Assembly: GCF_004358205.1 (NCBI RefSeq)
Contig: NZ_SMYO01000003.1
Coordinates: 62,001 to 126,000 of the forward strand
Reading direction: 5' to 3'
Source: Bacillus salipaludis
GTDB lineage: Bacteria; Bacillota; Bacilli; Bacillales_B; DSM-18226
Length of the DNA: 64,000 nucleotides
Part shown: positions 34,854-44,067 of the stretch, piece after piece
Numbering within the stretch: the stretch's first letter is position 1
Layout of the letters: each line of letters begins with the position of its first letter
Notes under the pieces: model-generated
The model's database searches: none
The model's input: only the letters and a program-made list of their open reading frames with translations
What the model was told of the DNA's origin: nothing
Made by a program: the position numbers and the translations under genes

Positions 34854-37800
34854 GCCAATCGACCTCCTTCAACGGTCGGATAATTGTCATCGTATCCCTT
34901 TGACTCCCGGTTGGTCCGTAATAGTTAAATCCATAGCTTAATTGTGAATATCCGCCAATCATATGGGTCGCTTTTGGCACAATTCTTGTGACACTATTAT
35001 GAGTTCCTCCGCGATTTCTGTTAATGGTGTTTCCCGGAACTCCCATATGACGGTCTTGTGCGTGGTACATATAAACCGCTCCTCTTGGCATCCGGTACGT
35101 TAACACGGCTCTTGCCACCACAACCCCATTACGGTTATACATTTCAATCCAGTCATTATCTTTAATCCCAATCGAAGCCGCATCTTCTTCATTCATCCAA
35201 ACTACCTGCCAGCCGCGGAATAACTGAACCATATTATTCGTGTCCGTAAACATGGTATGAATCCCCCATTTTTGGTGAGGTGTCATATAACGCAGCGTAA
35301 TCGATTTACCGTTGTTTTCGACTTCTTTTTCTCCTTTAATAAAAGCCCCTTTGTTAATTGGAGGGATGTATAAAGGAAAGCCCTCTCCAAAATCAAGCAT
35401 GACTTCATGATCGAGATAAAAACTTTGTCTCCCTGTAAGGGTATGCCAAGGAATATTAAATTCTTTATTAACCGTAAATGGAGAGTACCTGCGATTATCA
35501 TTTTCCAATCCACTCCAGACAGGTGTAGAGATTGCTGGCCTTGGCTGGACGGTTAAGGCATCTAAGGTATAATCCTCTTCCTCGCGTCCTTCAGAGATGT
35601 GCTTCAGTTTTTTTCCTGTCTTTTCCTCCATCGATTTCCAGCCTTCAACCGCCCTTTTCCCATTCGTCGCTCCTGACATTAAAAGAATCGCGTTGATCGC
35701 TTTTTTATCAGAATAAAGATCAGGAAAACCTTTTCCAATGCCAATATGTTTGGAAGGTCCAAGCCGGTCGAGTAATTCTTTATAAACTTTATCTCCAGGG
35801 ATTTTCACCCCTTTTGTACCGTAACCATTTTTAATATTCGGTCCAACGGTAATCCACATATCATAGACATTTGGATAATCCCGTTTAACGAATTTAAAGT
35901 TAGGAAGGGTTTTACCCGGAATCGCCTGGACTTCCCCTTTTCGCCAGTCCATTACCTTTCCGAAAGGCTGAGCGATTTCATTAATCGTATCGTGTGCCAG
36001 TGGTGACAGGACGAGATCTTCCTGGGCCGGGAGGTGTTTCTTGGCCAGCTCAGAAAAGCTTTTAGCAATTTCTCTGAAAGCATCCCAATCACTTCTCGTC
36101 TCCCATGGAGAAGTGATCGCTGCATTAAACGGATGTACAAATGGATGTAAATCGGTACTGCTAATGTCGTACTTTTCATACCAGGTAGCCGCCGGTAAAA
36201 TGACATCGGAGAAAAGCCCTGAACTAGTCATTCTGAAATCCATGCTGACAAACAGATCCGTTTTCCCTTCAGGGGGCGTTTCGGAAAGCTTAATATCCTC
36301 AGGCTGCCAGGAGCTTTCAGTATCTCCTAAAACAGAATCCTTTGAGCCGATTAAATGTTTGACAAAATACTCATGACCCTTTCCGCTATCACCTAATAGA
36401 TTGGAGCGCCAATTGAAAAAGACACGTGGGAAGTTCCGAGGGTCATTTGGATTTTCAATCGCAAAATCCAGTTTCCCCTCAACTAGTTGTTTCGTAATAT
36501 CTTTGATTACCGCTTGGTCATCGTTATTGTGTGACCGGGCATTTTTCACTACATCTAATGAATTTTGCGATAGTTGAGGGAAGCTTGGCAGCCATCCTAA
36601 TCGAGCAGAGAGCGCATTGAAATCAGCAGGGTGCATATTCGAATATTGACTGCCCCATTCTGTTTCACTTTCCCCTTTTACATACTCATAGCGGAATTGT
36701 TCGGTGGCAAAATAAAAAAAGGAAGTTCCATTCATAAATCTTGGAGCTTTCACCCAATCATTCGCAAATGCAATTTGTGAAAAACCTTCTAATGGGCGCA
36801 CCTTTTCCTGCCCGACATAATGTGCCCAGCCTCCGCCGTTGACCCCTTGTGAACCCGTTAACAGCACAAGGTTTAAGATCGATCGATAAATCTGATCACT
36901 ATGATACCAATGATTCGTGCCACCACCCATGGCAATCATCGATTTCCCTTTTGTTAACGCAGCATTTTCTGCAAATTCTCTGGCAACTTGAATGACATGT
37001 GCCCGGTTGACACCCGTAATGCTCTCTTGCCATGCAGGTGTATAGGGTCTTTGTTCATCATTATAATCCGATGGGTATTCACCTTTTAACCCTCGATTGA
37101 TTCCAGTATGGGCCAACATCAAATCATAAACAGTTGTAATGATTAATTCGTTCCCAGATTTGTCTTTTATTTTTTTAATAGGGACTTCGCGTATAACCAA
37201 TCCGCCTTCTTTTTCGCCAAAGTACGGAAATTCAACCATGACTCTTTCTTCAGAATCCTCTAAAAAACTCATTCTTGGATTAATATTGTATAAATCTAAA
37301 TTCCACTGATTTCCTTTATCCCACCGAAATCCTTCGCTGCCGTTTGGAATTGCAAAATTATCGGTAGTTTCATCCCAAACAACAGTTTTCCAATCACCAA
37401 GCTCCTCTTGGTCAGAAAGATCTGATGCCCGTAAGAAACGGTCAGAGCGGTAATTTTCGTTCTTTTTGTTCAACGTAATTAAAAAAGGTAAATCTGTATA
37501 TTGTTTGGCATACTCCAAAAAGTAAGGAGTTTCTTTATCCACATAAAATTCCTTTAAAATCACATGGGTCATGGCCATCGCAAGTGCCCCATCGGTTCCT
37601 TCTTTCGCCGGTAACCACAAATCTGCAAACTTTTCATATTCCGCATAGTCTGGGCTAACACCAACAACTTTTGTTCCGTTGTATCTGGACTCGACCATAA
37701 AATGGGCATCTGGTGTTCTGGTTTGAGGAATATTCGTTCCCCAAATAATAAAATATTTCGTGTTATACCAATCTCCACTCTCCGGTACATCTGTTTGGTC

Positions 37801-38517
37801 GCCCCAAACCTGTGGAGAAGCAGGCGGCAGGTCAGCATACCAATCATAAAAGCTTAAAATAGTCCCACCAATTAACGATAGAAATCTTGTTCCACCAGAA
37901 TAGCTAACCATCGACATCGCCGGTATTGGACTGAATCCGACAATTCGGTCGGGACCATATTTTTTAATCGTATAAATACTTGCGGCAGCAATCATTTCAC
38001 AAATCTCTTTCCATGTTCCCCTGACAAACCCGCCCTTGCCACGTGCTTTTACGTATTGTTCACGTTTTTCGGGATTCGAAACGATATTTTCCCACGCCTG
38101 TACAGGGTTTTCTGCTTTGCCCAATTCTTCTTTCCATAAAGCATAGAGATCTCCGCGGATATAGGGATGCTTTACCCGTGTTGGACTATATGTATACCAG
38201 GAGAAGCTGGCACCACGCGGACATCCTCTTGGTTCATATTCAGGAAAATCATCACCCGTTGATGGGTAGTCGGTTTGTTGGGTTTCCCACGTGATAATGC
38301 CGTCTTTCACATGGATTTTCCAACTGCACGAGCCTGTACAATTCACTCCGTGAGTGGACCGGACTACCTTATCATGACCCCAACGGCCACGGTAAGCCGA
38401 TTCCCAATCACGCGACCGCGGGTTTTCCTCTGTCCATCCATCATTAATGCGCTCCCCTCGGACAAGATGCTTAAGTGAATGAAGCAAATTATTTTTATGC
38501 TGTTCCATCGAGACCAT
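34843..38517 (-). CDS. narG: Respiratory nitrate reductase alpha subunit (molybdopterin)
   Basis: A 1224-residue molybdo-bis-MGD enzyme. The FS0 cluster ligands lie in STHGVNCTGSCSWKIHV (His plus three Cys), and the molybdopterin regions are spread through the middle (GGGTNHWYHSDQIYRSILNL, SMDFRMTSSGLFSDVILPAA). The absence of a twin-arginine leader suits a cytoplasmic-facing NarG. It reduces nitrate to nitrite in anaerobic respiration. ATG 38517 overlaps the previous gene by 23 bp; MEQ at 38508 is an alternative start. No narK or fnr is in the window. Confidence 0.95.
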   Translation of the reverse strand: MVSMEQHKNNLLHSLKHLVRGERINDGWTEENPRSRDWESAYRGRWGHDKVVRSTHGVNCTGSCSWKIHVKDGIITWETQQTDYPSTGDDFPEYEPRGCPRGASFSWYTYSPTRVKHPYIRGDLYALWKEELGKAENPVQAWENIVSNPEKREQYVKARGKGGFVRGTWKEICEMIAAASIYTIKKYGPDRIVGFSPIPAMSMVSYSGGTRFLSLIGGTILSFYDWYADLPPASPQVWGDQTDVPESGDWYNTKYFIIWGTNIPQTRTPDAHFMVESRYNGTKVVGVSPDYAEYEKFADLWLPAKEGTDGALAMAMTHVILKEFYVDKETPYFLEYAKQYTDLPFLITLNKKNENYRSDRFLRASDLSDQEELGDWKTVVWDETTDNFAIPNGSEGFRWDKGNQWNLDLYNINPRMSFLEDSEERVMVEFPYFGEKEGGLVIREVPIKKIKDKSGNELIITTVYDLMLAHTGINRGLKGEYPSDYNDEQRPYTPAWQESITGVNRAHVIQVAREFAENAALTKGKSMIAMGGGTNHWYHSDQIYRSILNLVLLTGSQGVNGGGWAHYVGQEKVRPLEGFSQIAFANDWVKAPRFMNGTSFFYFATEQFRYEYVKGESETEWGSQYSNMHPADFNALSARLGWLPSFPQLSQNSLDVVKNARSHNNDDQAVIKDITKQLVEGKLDFAIENPNDPRNFPRVFFNWRSNLLGDSGKGHEYFVKHLIGSKDSVLGDTESSWQPEDIKLSETPPEGKTDLFVSMDFRMTSSGLFSDVILPAATWYEKYDISSTDLHPFVHPFNAAITSPWETRSDWDAFREIAKSFSELAKKHLPAQEDLVLSPLAHDTINEIAQPFGKVMDWRKGEVQAIPGKTLPNFKFVKRDYPNVYDMWITVGPNIKNGYGTKGVKIPGDKVYKELLDRLGPSKHIGIGKGFPDLYSDKKAINAILLMSGATNGKRAVEGWKSMEEKTGKKLKHISEGREEEDYTLDALTVQPRPAISTPVWSGLENDNRRYSPFTVNKEFNIPWHTLTGRQSFYLDHEVMLDFGEGFPLYIPPINKGAFIKGEKEVENNGKSITLRYMTPHQKWGIHTMFTDTNNMVQLFRGWQVVWMNEEDAASIGIKDNDWIEMYNRNGVVVARAVLTYRMPRGAVYMYHAQDRHMGVPGNTINRNRGGTHNSVTRIVPKATHMIGGYSQLSYGFNYYGPTGSQRDTMTIIRPLKEVDWLED

Positions 38518-38785
38518 CTCTCCCTTTCAATCGATCTCTTAACGGGTTAAATTTTTCACCCAATAATCGAAAAGAGTCTCTACCTTCATTAAATTCTTCC
38601 AAAAAAACATCCCAATTTGCTGCATTTGCAGCTGATAGAATGAGTCGTTGCAGCGCATTCATATCAACAATTCCGTAAATGTCCTCTATCATTTCACCAG
38701 GAATAGATCCGAATCTCATCCGCAGCACAGCAATTAAATCTTCTCGGTCATCAACGAGTAGGGCATCATCTTGAAATGAAAACAA
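38495..38785 (-). CDS. Small protein overlapping narG, DUF4351-like
   Basis: A 96-residue acidic protein starting at TTG 38785, 11 bases after AAGGAG. The stretch LRMRFGSIPGEMIEDIYGIV, then ALQRLILSAANAANWDVFLE, resembles DUF4351 (a short helical domain found at the ends of PD-(D/E)XK-like proteins), but this is weak. It overlaps the narG start by 23 bp and follows the previous gene by 15 bp, so it belongs to the nar operon. Function unknown. Confidence 0.6.
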   Translation of the reverse strand: MFSFQDDALLVDDREDLIAVLRMRFGSIPGEMIEDIYGIVDMNALQRLILSAANAANWDVFLEEFNEGRDSFRLLGEKFNPLRDRLKGRDGLDGTA

Positions 38786-38800
38786 ACGACTTTCAACTCC

Positions 38801-39106
38801 TTAGGGCTTTATCATTTTATAGTAATCTGCAATTAACAAAGACTTACATTGATCTGCAGCTCTTTCAAAAAATTGGGTCACCTCTTCATCAGGTTCTGCC
38901 ACCTGTTTAAAGGTGAAATGTTGTGTGACGAATTGAGAAAAATCAGTAGAATACTTTAATGAAACCTCATACCCATTCTCTTCCTTTAAAGCGGTAGCAT
39001 GTACATCATAGGGATGTAGATGATAGGTTGAAAAAATTCCGACCATTTTGGTATATAATGTTGGTGCCGCATAACGTAATAATTTTTCTTCAAGCAATAT
39101 CTTCAC
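38801..39106 (-). CDS. Unknown protein in the nar operon
   Basis: A 101-residue protein beginning MKILLEEKLLRYAAPTLYTK with alternating beta and helical patterns (TALKEENGYEVSLKYSTDFS, PDEEVTQFFERAADQCKSLL). I do not recognise it. Its start overlaps the hemerythrin-like gene by 17 bp, so the two are translationally linked. It may support assembly or signalling of nitrate respiration. Confidence 0.65.
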   Translation of the reverse strand: MKILLEEKLLRYAAPTLYTKMVGIFSTYHLHPYDVHATALKEENGYEVSLKYSTDFSQFVTQHFTFKQVAEPDEEVTQFFERAADQCKSLLIADYYKMIKP

Positions 39107-39554
39107 CTTTTTCCATAACTTTCTTGTCGTAGCTTTCGTTTTTTGTTAGTAGTTTATTCATTTCATCTTCATTATGAATGGAGTCCACGATAATTAAGGA
39201 ATCAAGTAAAGAGATCATTCTGTAATCAATCTCATCCTGAATCAGCAGGTTCCTCATTTGTTCTACGATTCTACGCATAAGGTCATGATCACGAGTGAGC
39301 TGGGTGATAAGCTGGCGTAAATAAGGCTTCTCCTCTGCCATTTCCTTATATAACCCTTCTTCTTCGGATTCTGCATGCTGTAATGTCCGCGATTCCCAAT
39401 GTTCAATGGTTACCTCTGCAACTTTTTGGGCTTTTTCGATTTGTTCCTCTTTAAGGCATTTATTCAATAAAGCACGTAGTTCTTTTGCCTCATTTAATGC
39501 TGACTCATGAATGGAAGTATGGGCATCCTGTTTTCTTAAACTAGGTCCTGACAA
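39090..39554 (-). CDS. Hemerythrin-like (HHE) protein, first gene of the nar operon
   Basis: A 154-residue helical protein with hemerythrin-type iron ligands: His12/His16, His52, His60, Glu64, His90, His127 and Glu129/131 (HESAL, EHWESRTLQHAESEEEG, TRDHDL, SIHNEDEM). Hemerythrin-like proteins bind oxygen or nitric oxide or repair Fe-S clusters. Its place ahead of narG fits NO or oxygen protection of nitrate respiration. TTG 39554 follows AAAGGATG. A 15-bp palindrome lies 32 bp upstream of the start. Confidence 0.78.
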   Translation of the reverse strand: MSGPSLRKQDAHTSIHESALNEAKELRALLNKCLKEEQIEKAQKVAEVTIEHWESRTLQHAESEEEGLYKEMAEEKPYLRQLITQLTRDHDLMRRIVEQMRNLLIQDEIDYRMISLLDSLIIVDSIHNEDEMNKLLTKNESYDKKVMEKGEDIA

Positions 39555-39585
39555 TTTGATTCATCCTTTCTTTTTATATTCGATT

Positions 39586-39600
39586 CTTACCATTAGTAAG
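39586..39600. promoter_or_regulatory. Palindrome upstream of the nar operon
   Basis: CTTAC, five bases, GTAAG, 31 bp before the operon start. A candidate operator. I saw no clear Fnr box (TGTGA-N6-TCACA). Confidence 0.35.
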
Positions 39601-39651
39601 TTTTTCCAACCGATTTTTCTCTAATCATTCACTGCGGTAAATTCACCAATA

Positions 39652-39690
39652 TAAAAAGGCACGAGTTTTTATAAAACTCGTGCCTTTTTA
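39652..39690 (-). terminator. Terminator after the VOC gene
   Basis: Perfect 18-bp stem (starts TAAAAAGGCACGAG) with T-run; it separates the VOC gene from the nar operon promoter. Confidence 0.9.
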
Positions 39691-39706
39691 TCATTATTAG
39701 TCAAAT

Positions 39707-40090
39707 TTACTTTTTTTCCATTACCGCAAAGTATTTATTTTCACTATCTGCAAAATTGAATACTCTGCCTGTAGGCATATTTACAATTTCACCGACTGTA
39801 ACGTTTTTATTTGTTAAGTCATTATGTAATTGATCGAAATTTTTCGTAAAAAACATCAAAGAAGGTGTTCCAAGATTTAATTCAGGCTGCATTTTAGCAA
39901 TTAGTTCCTTATTATGGAGAACAATACTCGTCTCCGCTACATTTGTCGGGGCGATTTCAATCCATCTCATCCCTTGACCGTTATCTTGCTCCGAAATGAC
40001 AGTAAACCCTACCTTTTCTGTCCAAAAATTCACTGCCTCATCTTGATTATTTACATACAACATAATTTGACCGACTGTATTAATCAACAA
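39707..40090 (-). CDS. VOC family (glyoxalase/bleomycin resistance-like) protein
   Basis: A protein of about 127 residues with paired beta-alpha-beta-beta-beta modules: GQIMLYVNNQDEAVNFWTEK, GMRWIEIAPTN and FNFADSENKYFAVMEK. VOC proteins bind a divalent metal and act as lyases, dioxygenases or binding proteins; the specific reaction is unknown. Start is uncertain among GTG 40096, TTG 40090 and TTG 40087, all close to AAGGGAG. Confidence 0.75.
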   Translation of the reverse strand: MLINTVGQIMLYVNNQDEAVNFWTEKVGFTVISEQDNGQGMRWIEIAPTNVAETSIVLHNKELIAKMQPELNLGTPSLMFFTKNFDQLHNDLTNKNVTVGEIVNMPTGRVFNFADSENKYFAVMEKK

Positions 40091-40208
40091 GATCACTCCC
40101 TTAATATTATTTAATGGAATTATACCACCTTTCTTAGATGGAAAAAAAACACTATAGTATTCTCTTTCATCCTAAAGTAATAGTGAGGAGCTATATACCT
40201 CTATCTCA

Positions 40209-42062
40209 TTATATTGTCAAACCATTATTAACCGGGATAATGACTTCAATAATGGTTCCCTTGTTATCGCTCCAAATATGAACGCTTCCATTATGATTTT
40301 CGATAATTTGCTTCGAAATCATAATACCGAGTCCTGTTCCATTCTCTTTTGTAGTAAAAAATGGTTCCCCAATTCGTTTTAAAATATGATGCGGGATCCC
40401 CCTCCCGGTATCTTTAAAAAAGATCTTCACCTTTTCCTCACTATATTGTTTAATTTCAATTGTAATACTTCCGCCATCAGGCATTGCTTCAATCGCATTT
40501 TTTAAAAAATTGATAAAAACCTGCTTCAATTGGTTCTTATCACAATTAATGGTTAGATCCTTACATTCATTCACAATTTTTATCAAAATATTATTCATAA
40601 TGGCATGCGTGTCAATTAATGTTTTCACATCATTGATTAATGACTGTATATTCTCAATTTCAAATTTCAAATCTTGTGGTTTGGCGAGAACCAATAACTC
40701 GCTGAGGATTAGTTCAATTCTTTCCATCTCAGATTGAATGATTTCAAAGTACGTCTTATTCTTAACCTGCGCCTCCATTAGCTGGAGAAATCCTTTTATG
40801 GCAGTAAGAGGATTTCGAACCTCATGAGCGATTCCAGCAGCTAACTGTCCCGCGATCGTTAATTTTTCCGAATTCCGCAAGAGTTCCTGTGTCTTTTTCT
40901 TTTCAGTAACATCCCGAATAATAATATGCTGAGCTGACTGCTTTTGAAAAAAGGTAGGAATGCCTTTTACTTCCCCATCAAAGGTACTTCCATCAAAACG
41001 GATGATTTGATAGGGTTTAAATTCGGTTCTATTCCCGTCCATAATACTTTTGATTCTTTTTTTCGCTTCCTGATGGTCCTCTGGATGGATGAAGTCTAAG
41101 ATGAATCTCGAAATGAAGTTCTCCATGCGTTCAGGTCCTAATAAATCAATACCTGTTTCATTTATAAAAAGGATTTTCTCATTCTTGGCGATAATCACCG
41201 CATCTGGTGAATGCTCTACTAAATCCCGAAAGGCTCTTTTCCTGCTCCATAATTCTTCTTCTGCCTGCTTTCTCTCCGTTATATCCCGGATCACACTGAC
41301 GATTTCAATGATATTTTTTGTATCATGGTCCACGATGGGATTACATATCGATTCAATCCAAACAAAACTGCCGTCTTTTTTGACGTACCGATATGAGTCT
41401 CTGCTGTCTTCAAGCAATGTAAGTACTTTTTCACGTTCCTTAAAAGCCTTTTCCTTGTCTTCAGGGTGTAACAATAACGAGAAATGTTGACCAATGATTT
41501 CATCCGCCTCATACCCAAGTATTTTTTCACAGGAAGGAGATACATAATGAATTTTTCCCATTATATTTGTAGTTAGGATGATATCTAGAACATGCTCGGT
41601 CAAGACACGGTGAAATTCTTCTATTCTTCTAACCTCAGATTTTTTCTTTTTTACTTGGGTTATATCTTTCAGGGATGCACAAACTCCAACCACTTTATCA
41701 TCGGCAGATATAGGTATATTGGTTATATTTAAATCAATCAATTTCTCTTGTTTCGTGATCATTACACAATCAAAGTTTTGGACCTGACCGAATGAAGCTT
41801 TATGAAAATAGTGAAAAACCATATCCAAACTTTCAATCGGAAACAGCTTTTGCAGCTTCAATTCAATCGATTCTGCGAAAGTATAGAGTAATAGTTTTTC
41901 AAAGGCAGGATTTACTTGGACAATATGGCCTTCTAAATCAAAAATGACAATTGCATCCTCATTCTCTTTAAACAAGGTTTGGTTACTGGTCATTTTTTCG
42001 GTTACATGGTTTATTAATAATTGCCTCTTTTCGCTTTTGATTGCTTCCATGGGACTGCTCAT
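40209..42062 (-). CDS. PAS-domain sporulation-type sensor histidine kinase
   Basis: A 617-residue soluble kinase with no membrane segment. Three PAS domains lie about 25-140, 148-270 and 275-395 (VTEHVLDIILTTNIMGKIHY, HSPDAVIIAKNEKILFINET). The phospho-acceptor H-box is AAGIAHEVRNPLTAIKG (about 405-421), followed by the ATPase domain with FINFLKNAIEAMPDGGS and GTGLGIMISKQI. It resembles KinA/KinE, the cytoplasmic kinases that feed the Spo0 phosphorelay. No response regulator is adjacent, as usual for such orphans. Confidence 0.88.
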   Translation of the reverse strand: MSSPMEAIKSEKRQLLINHVTEKMTSNQTLFKENEDAIVIFDLEGHIVQVNPAFEKLLLYTFAESIELKLQKLFPIESLDMVFHYFHKASFGQVQNFDCVMITKQEKLIDLNITNIPISADDKVVGVCASLKDITQVKKKKSEVRRIEEFHRVLTEHVLDIILTTNIMGKIHYVSPSCEKILGYEADEIIGQHFSLLLHPEDKEKAFKEREKVLTLLEDSRDSYRYVKKDGSFVWIESICNPIVDHDTKNIIEIVSVIRDITERKQAEEELWSRKRAFRDLVEHSPDAVIIAKNEKILFINETGIDLLGPERMENFISRFILDFIHPEDHQEAKKRIKSIMDGNRTEFKPYQIIRFDGSTFDGEVKGIPTFFQKQSAQHIIIRDVTEKKKTQELLRNSEKLTIAGQLAAGIAHEVRNPLTAIKGFLQLMEAQVKNKTYFEIIQSEMERIELILSELLVLAKPQDLKFEIENIQSLINDVKTLIDTHAIMNNILIKIVNECKDLTINCDKNQLKQVFINFLKNAIEAMPDGGSITIEIKQYSEEKVKIFFKDTGRGIPHHILKRIGEPFFTTKENGTGLGIMISKQIIENHNGSVHIWSDNKGTIIEVIIPVNNGLTI

Positions 42063-42100
42063 CTCTCTCTACCAGTTCCTTTCCCTGTTTTTAAATAAAA

Positions 42101-42133
42101 AAGCCAAGATGAGTAAAATCCCCATCTTGGCTT
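42101..42133 (-). terminator. Terminator after the MpsC-like gene
   Basis: AAGCCAAGATG and CATCTTGGCTT arms; TTTTTT on the minus strand. Confidence 0.85.
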
Positions 42134-42167
42134 GTGTTTAGCTCTTTTGTCTAACTCACTACCGCCT

Positions 42168-42863
42168 TTATGCTGTTGGTGTTAAGATGAGCACGATGGC
42201 GCTCTTATCTAGATTAAAATCCCAATCCACAAAAATATCATTTACTTTTGTTTTGAGAATCGTTTCAAAATGATTGCTATTATGTAATAATCTTTTTTCA
42301 AGATTGCGTTTAGCAAGTCTTAAAGTTTCTGAACTCCCTAATCGAATTAATTCCCTTTCGATGGATACGAGTATCCCTTTTCGTATGATCACCAATGTTC
42401 TTTGGTTTAAAAGGAACGATTCCACTTCCTCTGGCTCTCTTTGAGCCTGAAGACTGATTCTTTTAATTTCTTCGTGAAGCAGCTCTTTTCCTACAAATAA
42501 ATCATTAATGGTTTCACCAGGTTCTGTTGAAGAAGTATTTATGCCAACGAAGACACCACTTTTATTGTGAAGTCCCCAATCATAATAAAATTCCTTTATT
42601 TCCATCCCGGTTAAAATTTTAATATAGGCCTTAAACTCAGGAATGAGTGTTTGCATTAACATATCTCTTGTCTTTTGAACAATCGCTTCCTGATCTTGTG
42701 CTAACAAAACATTTTCAGATGGAGTAAGGAAGTTTCGTAAATATACCGTCAATATCGACTGATTATAGGAAACAAATACCGATTCAGGTCCTTTTCCGAA
42801 ATTTTCACGTAAAGATCTTCCAATATAACTTGCCAACTCCATTTGTACCTGTTTGTTTTCCAA
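42168..42863 (-). CDS. Double DUF2294 (MpsC-like) protein
   Basis: A 231-residue protein made of two copies of the DUF2294/MpsC domain: residues 1-118 (SLRENFGKGPESVFVSYNQS, YIKILTGMEIKEFYYDWGLH) and 120-231 (RNLEKRLLHNSNHFETILKT, then KVNDIFVDWDFN). MpsC accompanies the bicarbonate/membrane-potential system MpsAB in S. aureus; single-domain relatives such as YbcI exist in B. subtilis. No MpsA or MpsB gene is near. The second copy is more divergent. Confidence 0.75.
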   Translation of the reverse strand: MENKQVQMELASYIGRSLRENFGKGPESVFVSYNQSILTVYLRNFLTPSENVLLAQDQEAIVQKTRDMLMQTLIPEFKAYIKILTGMEIKEFYYDWGLHNKSGVFVGINTSSTEPGETINDLFVGKELLHEEIKRISLQAQREPEEVESFLLNQRTLVIIRKGILVSIERELIRLGSSETLRLAKRNLEKRLLHNSNHFETILKTKVNDIFVDWDFNLDKSAIVLILTPTA

Positions 42864-42970
42864 ACCTGCTCATCCTTTATAAAGATAAAAGCTTTATTTC
42901 TTTTATCCTAATTTTTATTTTATATTTCCAAATCTTGAAGTTCAATACTACTTATTTACTATAAACTATC

Positions 42971-43435
42971 TTAAATTTCCGACCTAACCCTTTTTTGCAA
43001 TATACCTCTTAATGCGATCCCCACGATTAATCCAGGAATTACACATAGTATAGGTAACCAAACTGGCCCAAGTAATTCTCCAAATAATTTAAAGTTTGAG
43101 GAATAAATACACCCTACCGTTACAAAATATGCTGTCATTACAAATGGGAAAAACGAATGTTTATCCGTTCCTCCCCCAGCATCTCTAAAGGAATCCCACA
43201 TAGCAAAGAAGTACAGACAGGGGTAAAACAACAACCATTGATAATCTGCTTGAGCAATTGCATTTTCGATGTCACCATGAAAACTTAATCTAATAATTTC
43301 GTTAAAATGAGCTTTTACGTTTACGATAAATTCTAAAACTATAAAAAGGAGTCCTTTTAGGTATTTGCCATTAATTAATTGCCCAAAGCCCGGTAAGGCA
43401 ATACTCCAAAATAACGCTTCTTTCGGATTCGCCAC
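42971..43435 (-). CDS. TM2-like membrane protein
   Basis: A 154-residue protein with four hydrophobic segments. LPGFGQLINGKYLKGLLFI near the N-terminus resembles the TM2 domain (two helices and a short polar turn). A Gly/Asp-rich loop (SFRDAGGGTDKHSFFP) follows. Function unknown. Confidence 0.6.
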   Translation of the reverse strand: MANPKEALFWSIALPGFGQLINGKYLKGLLFIVLEFIVNVKAHFNEIIRLSFHGDIENAIAQADYQWLLFYPCLYFFAMWDSFRDAGGGTDKHSFFPFVMTAYFVTVGCIYSSNFKLFGELLGPVWLPILCVIPGLIVGIALRGILQKRVRSEI

Positions 43436-43441
43436 ATTCTT

Positions 43442-43537
43442 CTAACCCCTTGCAATTTCTTTTCGATTTGGTGCTAAAGGTGGTTTTTCAAGCCAGCCAT
43501 TTTTGATATTACTATTTGATATTACTATCTCCCTCAA
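43442..43537 (-). CDS. Possible 31-codon leader ORF carrying a 13-bp tandem duplication
   Basis: The frame reads MREIVISNSNIKNGWLEKPP, then LAPNRKEIARG and TAG, six bases before the TM2-like gene. AGGAGG is adjacent to TTG, too close to drive it, so the true start is unclear. A tandem 13-bp repeat (TTTGATATTACTA twice, 43502-43527) lies in its front half. A weak call; it may be a relic. Confidence 0.25.
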   Translation of the reverse strand: MREIVISNSNIKNGWLEKPPLAPNRKEIARG

Positions 43538-43841
43538 CCTCCTAAAATATGTAAATAAATAAAGGATAATGTTTACCGATAGAGGGAGTCACTCTCCTTA
43601 AAATCCAAAGAGAATAAAATTATTTTTCATGATAATTCTAAACCAAAAAACGGAATAAGGGGATACCTGATGGATTTACAGCCAATGGATGGCATGATAC
43701 CAATAAATTTAAGTACATTCGAACTCGACGAGACCCACCCTTTACCAACAGTTGGAATGGCGAAACTTTGGGCTACATACATGGGGGAACAGAAGGTCCA
43801 GCCAAACTTCCGCCAAAAGCACGTGAAATCCAATTCAAGAA
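43538..43841. other. Gap without a convincing gene
   Basis: An ATG frame at 43670-43918 and a start-less frame in another phase (GIPDGFTANGWHDTNKFKYI) both read partly protein-like; neither is supported enough to be called. The terminator at 43842 follows. Confidence 0.5.
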
Positions 43842-43865
43842 AAAAAGGCCCATTCAGGCCTTTTT
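43842..43865. terminator. Bidirectional terminator
   Basis: AAAAAGGCC and GGCCTTTTT arms around CATTCA. Confidence 0.8.
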
Positions 43866-43892
43866 CTAATTTGAATATCTATGGGTGTTCAA

Positions 43893-44036
43893 TTAATAAA
43901 AGCAAACTGCTCCAATGATGATTAAAAGAATAAATAATACAACGATTAAAGCAAAGCCGCCGCCTGCTCCAAACCCACCATATCCATAACCGCAGCAGCC
44001 TCCAAATCCACCGCCGAAACCACCGTATCCAAACAT
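43893..44036 (-). CDS. YjcZ family sporulation miniprotein
   Basis: A 47-residue protein: a Gly/Tyr/Phe-rich front (MFGYGGFGGGFGGCCGYGYG) and the hydrophobic tail [20 protein letters not shown], the hallmark of YjcZ. Family members are made during sporulation and thought to sit in the spore membrane or coat. A second copy lies upstream on the same strand, 31 bp away. Confidence 0.8.
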   Translation of the reverse strand: MFGYGGFGGGFGGCCGYGYGGFGAGGGFALIVVLFILLIIIGAVCFY

Positions 44037-44067
44037 ATTTATTCCACCTTTCTTTAATTTTTATTTT

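Noticed and set aside
39555..39651. Fnr box ahead of the nar operon
   Set aside because: Only poor matches to TGTGA-N6-TCACA; a different palindrome was listed instead.
43670..43918. 82-codon ORF and a start-less frame in another phase
   Set aside because: The ORF runs through a terminator and into the yjcZ gene on the other strand; the other frame has no start.
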